Shown here: piece after piece, positions 8,373 to 17,094 of the stretch
Position numbering within the stretch: the stretch's first letter is position 1
Layout: every line of letters starts with the position of its first letter
NCBI GenBank assembly: GCA_913054135.1
Contig: CAJXJK010000014.1
Span: 79,976-143,975 of the forward strand
Length of the DNA: 64,000 nt
Direction: 5' to 3'
From: an uncultured Flavobacteriales bacterium
Lineage (GTDB): Bacteria > Bacteroidota > Bacteroidia > Flavobacteriales_D > Crocinitomicaceae
Translations under genes and position numbers: made by a program
Notes under the pieces: generated by a model
What the model was told of the DNA's origin: nothing
Databases searched by the model: none
The model's input: the letters and a program-made list of their open reading frames with translations, nothing else

Positions 8373-10970
8373 TTATTTCAGTACAGTCACGTGACCTCTG
8401 AATTCATATTTTTTATCAGTTGAAATCTCTTTACATTCAATCAACCAAACGAATGAACCATCTTCGATTCCATCAGGACCGTAAGTTCCTTTCCATTCAG
8501 CAGTTTGATTGTATGATTCCCAAACTGGCTCTCCCCAACGGTTGAACATAACTAAGTGGAAGTCGTAGATATCAATTCCGTCAATGTAAACTTTCCAAGA
8601 CTCGTTAAACTCATCTCCATCTGGTGTGAATACTGAAGGAGCGTAGATTAATACGTCACTTACAACATGCACTGTAGAAGATACAGAGTCAGCACATCCC
8701 CATTCGTTTGTTACCACTAGATCTACTGGATACTCTCCAACAACTCCTTCAGGATAATAAACTGAAGGCGACTCTAAGTTTGAACTTGCTGGTGATCCAC
8801 CAGGGAAAGACCATAAGAATGTATTGTTAGCACCAGGCGTTACATTGTTCATTTCAACTCCTGTATCAAAGATTGTAGTCGGATTAGGGTTCACATAGAA
8901 CAATGGTTCTGGAACATCATGAATCTCGATATAATCAGTTGCAGTCATTGAGTTGAAACATCCGTACTCAGAATAAACTTCTAACCAAACATCATAAGTT
9001 CCTACTTCATCAAAAGTGATTGTCAAAGGATCTACATTATAGTAGTAGATTCCGTTGATTAACCAGTTGATTGAATCAGAATCAATAGGATCAGTTGCGT
9101 CTGTGAATGTGATATCCGTTGGATTACATCCCCAAGTTAAATCAGAAGTAAATAACGGGTTAGGTACATTTCTCATGATTACGTCTGTACAAATTTGTTC
9201 AGGAGTAGTTTCACATCCGTCAGCAACAGTTGCACAGTAAGTAGTGTTAACAGTTGGGTTGATGTTAATTACATCAGAGTTACCTGCCATTGGAGCTCCA
9301 TTTTCAGTCCAAGAGTAAGAGTAATCTGCGTTTCCGTTTAAGAATCCACCAGATGCACTCACAGTGTGTTGTGAATCATATCCAGGACAAATTGAATCGT
9401 TAGCAGTTATTGATAACAATATTGGTCCGTGGTGAGTGATGTTAAATGAAATTGTGTTAGATATACATCCTAAATCTGTCGTAGCGAATACATCTACCGT
9501 CATGTCAGTTCCAGCCGGAGCAGGAGTGATTGAGTTTTGGTAAGTTGTAGAACCTCCGTCAGACCAAGTATAAGTGTATGTTCCACCTGCTGGTGCGTTT
9601 TGACCAACTGCAGACATTACTGCTGTTCCGTTCTGACAAATAGTAGTATCAGAAGAGTAAGCTAACATTGTAATCTCAGCAGGATCAACTAAATCGACTG
9701 TAGTAGTGTATTCACATCCTAAATAATCTTGAGATACTAGGTCATAAGTTCCAGCTCCTAATCCTGTGAAAGTATTTGAAGTTTGGAAAGTAGTACCACC
9801 ATCAATTGAGTAATTAACAGCTCCTAAGTTACCATATGCTGCAGTAGCATCTGAATTGATAATGATTTCTCCATCTAAGTTTCCGAAACATAAAGGATCA
9901 GTTAAAACAGATGTGTGGAATTCGTCAGAGTAGTATACAAATACTGTATCAGATCCATCAGGACAAACGTCATGCTCATCTTCTTGGAATAAGATAAATT
10001 CATAGTACCCTGGTAAATTGGCCGTGGCCGTCGGATCTTCATCTAAGTTGGATGCAGTAAATACTGCGTTTCCAGGTCCGCCACCAAAGGTGGTTGCACT
10101 TCCTAGTTGCCAATTAAAGGCACCCGCATTAAGAGGGTCAGGTGTACCGTCTAGCATTACGCCATTGGCTAAGTCATGACAAAGTGAATCGTCAATTCCT
10201 GCATCAGGCGTTACTTGAGGAACAACATTTACTGGTAAAGAAATTACGTAAGAACCTGTAGTAGTAGTTACTGTTACGTCATATACAATCGTGTCAACAG
10301 GAGATACATCTACAACTGGTCCACCATTTGGATCAGAAACTCCAGTAGTTGGAGCCCAAGAATATCCAGTTACAACACCACTTACTTGATTTGAAAAATC
10401 TAAAGTAGTTGTCTCACCTTCACAAATAGTTGGCTCACAATCTTCAATAATTAATGGGTAATCTTCACACTCACCGTAGTAGTTATAATCACATGGATTA
10501 ATAGTAGCACCACCCTGAGCATACTCACATCTTACACGCATTCTGTAAGTTGCACAACTCGCTATGTTAGGTACTGTAAAGTTACCGTTGAATGGAGCTG
10601 TAGAAGCATTTGGAGACTCATATACCTTTTCACCAGCATCATCAAAGTCAAAATCGTTATTCCAATCTACCCAAATAGAGAACCCTTGAGACCAGGGAAC
10701 TCCTGATTGAACAGTGAATCCAATATTCGCACCTGGAGTTGTAATCAACGGCATACCTGCATAGTATATATAGTTATTAGGTTGAAAATTACATCCTGAA
10801 TTAAGGTTTGAAATGTTTGTAGTACCACCTGTAGTAGAGAAATTGTTAATAAGGTCATTTACACCTGGTGAAGTACATGGTGGTCCGTAAGTTGGAGTAC
10901 ACCATTGAGCGCTTGCTCCGTAAGAAAACGTAAGCAATGCTGCAAGAAATATTTTTTTAAGAGTTTTCAT
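8373..10970 (-). CDS. Secreted GEVED-domain surface protein with T9SS type B sorting domain
   Basis: 865 residues. The signal peptide is 1-22 (ending GASAQ). A GEVED-like domain covers about 75-185 (WVDWNNDFDFDDAGE and the closing GECEDYPLII). Ig/PKD-like modules follow, including one SprB-like repeat (CFGNLDGEIIINSD, about residue 360) and a PKD-like module near 650-770. The last about 95 residues are the gliding-motility-associated (type B) sorting domain: YAPSVFTPDGDEFNESW, then FNRWGEPVWES, with a closing RGHVTVLK. This predicts T9SS export to the cell surface, probably as an adhesin-like protein. A small exported protein gene (11000) lies 29 bases upstream on the same strand and may share its transcript. 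Confidence 0.88.
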   Translation of the reverse strand: MKTLKKIFLAALLTFSYGASAQWCTPTYGPPCTSPGVNDLINNFSTTGGTTNISNLNSGCNFQPNNYIYYAGMPLITTPGANIGFTVQSGVPWSQGFSIWVDWNNDFDFDDAGEKVYESPNASTAPFNGNFTVPNIASCATYRMRVRCEYAQGGATINPCDYNYYGECEDYPLIIEDCEPTICEGETTTLDFSNQVSGVVTGYSWAPTTGVSDPNGGPVVDVSPVDTIVYDVTVTTTTGSYVISLPVNVVPQVTPDAGIDDSLCHDLANGVMLDGTPDPLNAGAFNWQLGSATTFGGGPGNAVFTASNLDEDPTATANLPGYYEFILFQEDEHDVCPDGSDTVFVYYSDEFHTSVLTDPLCFGNLDGEIIINSDATAAYGNLGAVNYSIDGGTTFQTSNTFTGLGAGTYDLVSQDYLGCEYTTTVDLVDPAEITMLAYSSDTTICQNGTAVMSAVGQNAPAGGTYTYTWSDGGSTTYQNSITPAPAGTDMTVDVFATTDLGCISNTISFNITHHGPILLSITANDSICPGYDSQHTVSASGGFLNGNADYSYSWTENGAPMAGNSDVININPTVNTTYCATVADGCETTPEQICTDVIMRNVPNPLFTSDLTWGCNPTDITFTDATDPIDSDSINWLINGIYYYNVDPLTITFDEVGTYDVWLEVYSEYGCFNSMTATDYIEIHDVPEPLFYVNPNPTTIFDTGVEMNNVTPGANNTFLWSFPGGSPASSNLESPSVYYPEGVVGEYPVDLVVTNEWGCADSVSSTVHVVSDVLIYAPSVFTPDGDEFNESWKVYIDGIDIYDFHLVMFNRWGEPVWESYNQTAEWKGTYGPDGIEDGSFVWLIECKEISTDKKYEFRGHVTVLK

Positions 10971-10999
10971 AACTTCTAATTGTAGATCGTATATATCTT

Positions 11000-11374
11000 T
11001 TAGTAATTTGATTCGATTTCAGCAAGTTTAGTATCAACTTCATCTTGTGATTTCAACACAATAATGTCATTGGTTCCACTTACAACAATTTCTACTTCTG
11101 TAGATTGTAATCTTTGGTCTTCTAATCTTGTAATCAGAATCATATCCATTGAAAGATTTGGATCTGGATTAGCAGATGGCACATAATACCAAGACTGAGA
11201 ATAGTAGTAGAGTGTCTTCTCATATTCCATTGGACTGTTAGCTGCCATGTCATCAATTTCAGCTTGAGTATAGTTAGCTGTCATCAAATAAAGGGCATCA
11301 TCTGTAGTGCATTGAGAGTAAGAAGCTGTGCTTGTTACAAATGCGAAAAATAGAAACGTTAATAATTTATTCAT
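11000..11374 (-). CDS. Small exported protein of unknown function
   Basis: 124 residues with a signal peptide (1-20, ending SYSQ). The mature part is acidic, tyrosine-rich and ends in EIESNY. No family was recognised. Its stop is 29 bases from the start of the type B surface protein gene downstream on the same strand, so the pair may be an operon in which this protein helps or accompanies the large surface protein. That partnership is inference only. Confidence 0.65.
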   Translation of the reverse strand: MNKLLTFLFFAFVTSTASYSQCTTDDALYLMTANYTQAEIDDMAANSPMEYEKTLYYYSQSWYYVPSANPDPNLSMDMILITRLEDQRLQSTEVEIVVSGTNDIIVLKSQDEVDTKLAEIESNY

Positions 11375-11466
11375 TTTGACTTAATTTTGATAGGTAAACG
11401 TTCGCCTCTTAATCGAGGTTGCTTTAAAATTATTTTTTTTTCATTCTTAGGCGTTATATAACGCGC

Positions 11467-11829
11467 TTACTTATTAGTGTTATTTTCTTCACAATTTTTC
11501 AGTTCATGTGGTGATCGCATGCCCCCGTTTCCGTGTATACCTATATTGAAGCAGCTAATTTCATAGCCAAGCTTTTGAAACCAACTTTCGAATTGATCGA
11601 AGTCGTATTCAGCTTCGGCGCTCAATGTTGCGAAGTAAGTACTCGTGATGTGATCAGTTCTAGTTGAAATGATTCCTTTTTTCCCTTTGAGCTTCTTATC
11701 AATGTTTTGGGCCTCTACTTCAGAGCTAACCTTCAAGATCTTAAACTGAACAAAGTATGCAGGTCTATCTTGTGCACTAGCGCCAAGGCCAAAACATATA
11801 ACAAGCAAAGTGATTAATAATGGTTTCAT
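11467..11829 (-). CDS. Small exported protein of unknown function
   Basis: 120 residues with a signal peptide (1-19, ending GASAQ). The segment VQFKILKVSSEVEAQNIDKK followed by GIISTRTDHITSTYFATL resembles a small ferredoxin-like (heavy-metal-associated or SPOR-like) alpha/beta fold. The resemblance is weak and no ligand Cys pair is present. The single cysteines near the C-terminus (SCFNIG and NCEENN) could form a disulfide. Function unknown. Confidence 0.6.
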   Translation of the reverse strand: MKPLLITLLVICFGLGASAQDRPAYFVQFKILKVSSEVEAQNIDKKLKGKKGIISTRTDHITSTYFATLSAEAEYDFDQFESWFQKLGYEISCFNIGIHGNGGMRSPHELKNCEENNTNK

Positions 11830-11924
11830 TCTCTATTAAATTGAAAAAGAGTTATTTATCGTAACGTAAAAATCGACAAAATTGTTCAATTAGAGTTAAC
11901 GAATTCGGGTGTTTCGGTTAAAAA

Positions 11925-12926
11925 TTATCCCTCAACTACTTTTTTCTTTCTTGATTTGCCTCCAAAGTACTCTAGCACTATTATTAGAAGGAGTCCTGCA
12001 AGCATTAATAATATTGCTCCTATTAGCTTATTGTCGCCTAAAATCTCAGAGTAATGCATTGGGCTGATGTTCTCTTGAACAGCTGGAACTCGGTCTCCGT
12101 GCCTGTCGATTGTCCATTCAACAGTGTTTTTCCAAGGCCAAATTTTATTTAATGAACCCACTAAGAAACCAGTCAATATTGCAATTATTAGGTTTTTGGA
12201 CCTTTTAAATAGGTAGTTAAGCAACTTTGAAAAGCTGATTAATCCAAAAAGACAGCCGGCCATAAAAATTGCAATGAGAACCCCATTTGACATTAATGCG
12301 TCCCAATCTTTTATTTTAATAGCATCTATGATACCAGTAAGACTCCCTAAGATTGTGGTGTATGCTCCTAAGAGTAATAGTATAAAGCTTCCTGATATAC
12401 CGGGCAATATCATAGCACAAATGGCTAATGCTCCGCAAAGAAAGATGTATAAGTAACTCTCAGAGCCGCTTGAAGGTGAAAGCAATGTAATAATAAACGC
12501 AATCACTGCTCCCAATATCAATCCGAAAGCATTCTGAAAATTCCATTTTTCTACCGTTTTACCAACTAGCCATATTGAAGCAATGATTAAACCAAAGAAA
12601 AAAGACCATAATAATATAGGTTCAGTATCGAGTAGGTAAGTGAGAAGCTTGGCTAAAGAAACAATTGAAATTCCTATTCCTAAGAAGATGGCGATTAAAA
12701 AATTGCCGTTCATTTGAGTCCACATGGCCTTGAACCCTTCTTTTTTCCATGTTTTGAACAAACCTAATTTAAGGTTTGAAATGGTCTCAAGAAACTCTTC
12801 GTAAATTCCTGTAATGAAGGCGATTGTTCCGCCAGATACTCCTGGAACGACATCAGCCGCTCCCATTCCTAATCCCCTTGCAACAAGACCAAGAAAACTT
12901 TTTTTAGTCGTCTTCTGTGACTTCAT
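11925..12926 (-). CDS. DUF368-family polytopic membrane protein (PopT-type undecaprenyl phosphate translocase)
   Basis: 333 residues with about eight to ten hydrophobic helices. The N-terminal GLGMGAADVVPGVSGGTIAF motif and the internal repeat ICAMILPGISGSFILLLLGAY are diagnostic of DUF368. Members of this family (PopT) have been shown to recycle undecaprenyl phosphate across the membrane for cell-wall synthesis. That role is applied here by family membership. The start overlaps the end of the ComA-like gene by 23 bases, so translation is probably coupled. Confidence 0.88.
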   Translation of the reverse strand: MKSQKTTKKSFLGLVARGLGMGAADVVPGVSGGTIAFITGIYEEFLETISNLKLGLFKTWKKEGFKAMWTQMNGNFLIAIFLGIGISIVSLAKLLTYLLDTEPILLWSFFFGLIIASIWLVGKTVEKWNFQNAFGLILGAVIAFIITLLSPSSGSESYLYIFLCGALAICAMILPGISGSFILLLLGAYTTILGSLTGIIDAIKIKDWDALMSNGVLIAIFMAGCLFGLISFSKLLNYLFKRSKNLIIAILTGFLVGSLNKIWPWKNTVEWTIDRHGDRVPAVQENISPMHYSEILGDNKLIGAILLMLAGLLLIIVLEYFGGKSRKKKVVEG

Positions 12927-13722
12927 CTCCTACAGGCTTTAGGTTTTTTCCAATTTTCTCAGGAAGATATTCAAAGAATGTGTCTCCTCTTAAACCTAGT
13001 CTTAGGCATTCGAGAGGAATAACTTCATTAGGAGCTATATTTCCTAAATTAACGTTTGCTCCGAATAATCTGATAAACCAAACTTGTTGGGTTTTCTTAG
13101 GTGCTTCCCAAAGAATGCTATTTGGATCAATTTTCGCTATAATCTTATTGATAAGGTAGGTGTGTGCAGTTCCATTTGGTCTAAAAACTCCTACAGTTCC
13201 ACTTTCTCTTCCTTCGGCAATAACTTTCCAAGAACCAGCTTCAAGCTCAGTACTCATCATTTTAATCCATTTCGCAGGAGAGATAATAATTCCAGCATCT
13301 TTAGATCCAACTTCAGACATTACTGTTCTGTCTTTGGCTAATTTACTGATGTACTCTAATTTTTGTTCATGAGGAATAATGATTGATCCGTCAGAAACCT
13401 CACAAAGATCTAAACCGAATTTGTCTATTAACTTACGATAATCATCAAATTTATTTCTTGCAATGAACAACTCAAAAAGGGTTCCTCCAAAATAAGGTCT
13501 AATCCCTGCAGATTGATAAAGCTTGATCTTTTCTTCGAGATCCTTTGTTACGAAAGCTGTTCCAAAACCAAATTTTGCGATATCAAAAAAGTCTCCACTT
13601 GATTCAATTAAATCTTCAATTTGTCGAAGACTTAATCCTTTGTCCATCATCATTGTAGTTCCTGATTCTCTTGGTTTATCAGGTCTTTTCGGAATGTATG
13701 TAAGGTTAAAATTATTGTTCAT
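12904..13722 (-). CDS. Phosphosulfolactate synthase (ComA)-like protein
   Basis: 272 residues reading as one (beta/alpha)8 barrel of the ComA family: KPRESGTTMMMDKGLSLRQ, GDFFDIAKFGFGTA, GIRPYFGGTLFE, CEVSDGSIIIP and VIAEGRESGTVGVF. In methanogens ComA joins phosphoenolpyruvate and sulfite to make phosphosulfolactate for coenzyme M. Bacteria of this phylum have ComA relatives but do not make coenzyme M in general. A sulfonate product (for instance toward sulfonolipids) is an inference only. The gene overlaps the TPR gene (11 bases) upstream and the PopT-like gene downstream. Confidence 0.82.
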   Translation of the reverse strand: MNNNFNLTYIPKRPDKPRESGTTMMMDKGLSLRQIEDLIESSGDFFDIAKFGFGTAFVTKDLEEKIKLYQSAGIRPYFGGTLFELFIARNKFDDYRKLIDKFGLDLCEVSDGSIIIPHEQKLEYISKLAKDRTVMSEVGSKDAGIIISPAKWIKMMSTELEAGSWKVIAEGRESGTVGVFRPNGTAHTYLINKIIAKIDPNSILWEAPKKTQQVWFIRLFGANVNLGNIAPNEVIPLECLRLGLRGDTFFEYLPEKIGKNLKPVGDEVTEDD

Positions 13723-15142
13723 TATCTAAATCAAGTATGTGTATGAATTCTGGTATATGTTCTGCCTCAGGCAGGTACAAAAATAGTGTTTTAGCCGAGT
13801 TTTTGTCAATTAAATATTCCTTCTTAAAAAGATGCAGTGCTTCTGTTTTTTGTCCGTCTTGCCAAAGGAGCACACAAAAATAGATTCTAACCTTAAGATT
13901 CAGTTGGCTTAAGTTCTCATAAGTTGCCATAAAATCAATGGCGTCATCAAGACTGAATTGAGCTTTTAGCTTTGCGAGCATTATGATTGCATCATCATAT
14001 GTTGCTTCTATTTGAAGCGCAGCTTCTAGCTCTGCTTCTGCCTCTATGAGTCTTTCTTCTTTATAAAGTGCCTCAGCTAATACTAAGCGATAATTCGCAT
14101 TTTCAGGTTGCAATTCGGCAGCTCTTTTCAAGTAATTTATGGCTTCAGTTCTGTTGCCAGTTAGTTCTTTGATGATTCCAATTCCAAGCCAAGGCTCTGC
14201 AATTTCATCATTTAATGCTTTCGATTTTTCGTAAATCTCAATGGCCTCATCATATCTTTCTAATCTTTCATAAGCCTCAGCCAAATAACTAAGAGTTAGC
14301 GCATCATCCCCGTCAATTTCAACGCATTTTGCATATGATTCTAGTGCCTTTTGATATTCATTGATTTGCATGTAGGTATTACCCATGTTAAAATGCGCTG
14401 ACGAAAACTCAGAATTAATAATAACTGAATAGTCATATGCCCACAAGGCTTTTTCAATGTTGTTTTTGAGAAAATAGATATTCCCTAAATTATACCAGGC
14501 AGTGAAAGAGTAGGGGTTGTTGTCAATATATCTGGTGTAGAACTCAATGCACTTATCGAAATTGCCAATTCTTTCATAACAATAAGCTATTTCATAAATA
14601 GCCGATTCATTGTCAGGGGAAGTCTCTAGCAATTTCTCCAAAGATTTTATAGCATTTTGATAATCATGTTCGTTTTCGTATTCTAGAGCCAAGTCAAATA
14701 ATATGTCTTCAACTTCCCAAGCTTGATCGTGATGTTGCGCTACTTCAAGTGCCTTTTCAAAATACTTGATTGCTTTACCGTGATCTCGCAATTGAGAAAA
14801 AACGCTTGCCTTAGTTACATAGACTTCTATATTGAAAGGCTCTGTTTTCTCTAGTTCCTGCAGAAGTAAAAGGCTTTCTTTTAATTTCCCTGTTGTAGAA
14901 AATATTTGCGCTTTTCTTAAGTTGAAAATATGATTAGATGGATGTTGGTCAAGTGCAAATAAGATAGCTCTCAAGGCTTTCTTAAGTTGGTTTTTAATAA
15001 TGAAATGATCAATGATTTGTTCTAATATCTCAGTATCGAAATAGTAGACTTCTTTGTCTTCCATCATTTTCTCGTAACGCTCTAACTCCGAATTAAATTG
15101 GGAATCAAAACCTTGCTCATCATCATCTTCTTCATCAAACAT
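13712..15142 (-). CDS. TPR-repeat protein
   Basis: About 476 residues when started at the ATG at 15142 (MFDEEDDDEQGF). An in-frame ATG nine codons earlier (15169) is possible but less likely because of the acidic start after it. An acidic head is followed by about ten tetratricopeptide repeats filling almost the whole protein, with classic patterns such as AWYNLGNIYFLKNNIEKAL and AHFNMGNTYMQINEYQKALE. No signal peptide, so cytoplasmic. TPR proteins scaffold other proteins; the partner is unknown. The 11-base overlap with the ComA-like gene puts it in the same operon. Confidence 0.85.
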   Translation of the reverse strand: MFDEEDDDEQGFDSQFNSELERYEKMMEDKEVYYFDTEILEQIIDHFIIKNQLKKALRAILFALDQHPSNHIFNLRKAQIFSTTGKLKESLLLLQELEKTEPFNIEVYVTKASVFSQLRDHGKAIKYFEKALEVAQHHDQAWEVEDILFDLALEYENEHDYQNAIKSLEKLLETSPDNESAIYEIAYCYERIGNFDKCIEFYTRYIDNNPYSFTAWYNLGNIYFLKNNIEKALWAYDYSVIINSEFSSAHFNMGNTYMQINEYQKALESYAKCVEIDGDDALTLSYLAEAYERLERYDEAIEIYEKSKALNDEIAEPWLGIGIIKELTGNRTEAINYLKRAAELQPENANYRLVLAEALYKEERLIEAEAELEAALQIEATYDDAIIMLAKLKAQFSLDDAIDFMATYENLSQLNLKVRIYFCVLLWQDGQKTEALHLFKKEYLIDKNSAKTLFLYLPEAEHIPEFIHILDLDNEQ

Positions 15143-15261
15143 ATAAACTCCTTTCTTTAAGGTAAACAATTAAGTCGACCCTAACAAAAATAAAAGGAAG
15201 CTGCCGCCGATAACTTGGGTCTTGTTAATCTTATTAACAAGTTTATCAACACAAGCTTATG

Positions 15262-17058
15262 TTAGAAATTGATTTTACCCCCTCTTTTTCTCTCAGCTTC
15301 TCTTAAGAAAATCTTTCTTAATCTGATTGATTCAGGAGTTAACTCAACATATTCATCTTCTTGAATGTATTCTAAAGCTTCCTCTAAAGAAAAGGTTTTA
15401 GGTGGAATCACTTTCGTTTTCTCATCAGTACCAGACTTACGCATATTAGTAAGCTGTTTAGTTTTAGTAACGTTAATTACTAAATCTCCTGCTTTTGAGT
15501 TTTCACCGATAACCTGACCTTCATATATGTCAACGTTTGGCTGGATGAAAAATTTTCCACGATCTTGTAATTTATTCAATGAGAACGGAACACTTGAACC
15601 TTTTTCCATTGAAATTAGAGAACCATTCATTCTTCCAGGAATGTCACCTCTATGAGCTTCATAACCAGTGAATCTGTGTGTTACAACAGCTTCTCCACCT
15701 GTTTGAGTCATCATCAAACTTCTTAGGCCGATAATTCCTCTTGAAGGAATAGAGAATTTACAAATCATTCTGGCACCTTTAGGTTCCATACTTACCATTT
15801 CACCTTTTCTCTTAGTAACAGCATCAATCGCCGTACCAGAAAACTCTTCAGGTAAATCAATAGTTAAATCTTCAATTGGTTCTGACTTCACTCCATCAAT
15901 CTCTTTTAAGATAACCTGTGGCTGTCCTACTTGCATTTCGTATCCTTCTCTTCTCATTGTTTCCAACAGTACAGACAAGTGCATTACTCCACGTCCAAAA
16001 ACGTTCCACTTATCTGCAGAACTTGTCGCTTCTACTTTAAGTGCAAGATTTTTCTCTAGTTCTTTTTCTAATCTATCATTGATATGTCTTGATGTAACGA
16101 ACTTTCCTTCTTTACCAAAGAATGGTGAATCGTTAATCGTAAATAACATAGACATAGTAGGCTCATCAATAGAGAATGCAGCCAATGGCTCTGGATTTTC
16201 GAAATCACAAATTGAATCTCCAATATCAAATCCTTCAATTCCTGTAATGGCACAAATGTCACCCACTTGAACCTCTTCTACTTTTCTTTTCTCAAGGCCT
16301 TCGAATACGAATACCTCTTTTATTTTATGCTTTTCTAGTGTACCATCTCTTTTAGATAACATGATCTGCTGATTTGGCTTCACCGTTCCTCTTGTTAATC
16401 TTCCAATTGCAATTCTTCCAACGAAAGAAGAATAGTCAAGAGATGTGATTAGCATTTGAGTGTTTCCTTCATCAAACTTCTTTGGTGGGAAGTAATCAAG
16501 AATAACATCTAATATAGTATCAATAGAATCTGTTGGTTTTTGCCAATCTTTTGACATCCAACCATTTTTGGCTGAACCATAAACAGTTTCAAATTCTAAT
16601 TGCTCTTCGTTAGCATCTAATTCAAACATTAGATCAAATACTTTTTCATGAACTTCGTCAGGAGTACAGTTCTCCTTATCCACCTTATTAATAACTAATA
16701 GTGGTTTCAAACCAAGTTCTAAAGCTTTAGATAACACGAATCTTGTTTGAGGCATTGGACCTTCAAAGGCATCAACTAACAAACAAACTCCATCAGCCAT
16801 GTTCAATACACGCTCAACTTCACCTCCAAAGTCACTGTGACCAGGAGTATCAATAATGTTAATCTTTGTATCATTATAAAATACAGATACGTTCTTAGAT
16901 GTAATTGTAATTCCTCTTTCTCTCTCAAGCGGATTACTATCCATAATTAATTCACCCGAACTCTTGATTGGGTTTTTACCAGCTTCAATCATTCTATCTA
17001 CCAAGGTTGTTTTACCGTGGTCAACGTGGGCGATAATCGCAATGTTTCTTAATTCCAT
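15262..17058 (-). CDS. typA: Translational GTPase TypA/BipA
   Basis: 598 residues, the usual family length. G1 is AHVDHGKTTL near residue 10, switch II is DTPGHSDFGGEVERVLN, and G4 is NKVD near 130. Later come EF-G-like domains III and V and the TypA-specific C-terminal domain, marked by FSIPSRGIIGLRS and GEAVVTHRF. TypA is a ribosome-binding GTPase that helps 50S assembly and growth under cold or other stress. Only 36 bases separate it from the helicase gene upstream on the same strand, so the two may be co-transcribed as a cold/ribosome-assembly pair. Confidence 0.97.
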   Translation of the reverse strand: MELRNIAIIAHVDHGKTTLVDRMIEAGKNPIKSSGELIMDSNPLERERGITITSKNVSVFYNDTKINIIDTPGHSDFGGEVERVLNMADGVCLLVDAFEGPMPQTRFVLSKALELGLKPLLVINKVDKENCTPDEVHEKVFDLMFELDANEEQLEFETVYGSAKNGWMSKDWQKPTDSIDTILDVILDYFPPKKFDEGNTQMLITSLDYSSFVGRIAIGRLTRGTVKPNQQIMLSKRDGTLEKHKIKEVFVFEGLEKRKVEEVQVGDICAITGIEGFDIGDSICDFENPEPLAAFSIDEPTMSMLFTINDSPFFGKEGKFVTSRHINDRLEKELEKNLALKVEATSSADKWNVFGRGVMHLSVLLETMRREGYEMQVGQPQVILKEIDGVKSEPIEDLTIDLPEEFSGTAIDAVTKRKGEMVSMEPKGARMICKFSIPSRGIIGLRSLMMTQTGGEAVVTHRFTGYEAHRGDIPGRMNGSLISMEKGSSVPFSLNKLQDRGKFFIQPNVDIYEGQVIGENSKAGDLVINVTKTKQLTNMRKSGTDEKTKVIPPKTFSLEEALEYIQEDEYVELTPESIRLRKIFLREAERKRGGKINF

Positions 17059-17094
17059 TCGTGTCTTATTAACTTAAAGTCTTTTAATCAAATT

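Noticed and set aside
12917..13372. Plus-strand frames opposite the ComA-like gene
   Set aside because: Ser-rich low-complexity translations; the minus-strand gene has clear family motifs over the same bases.
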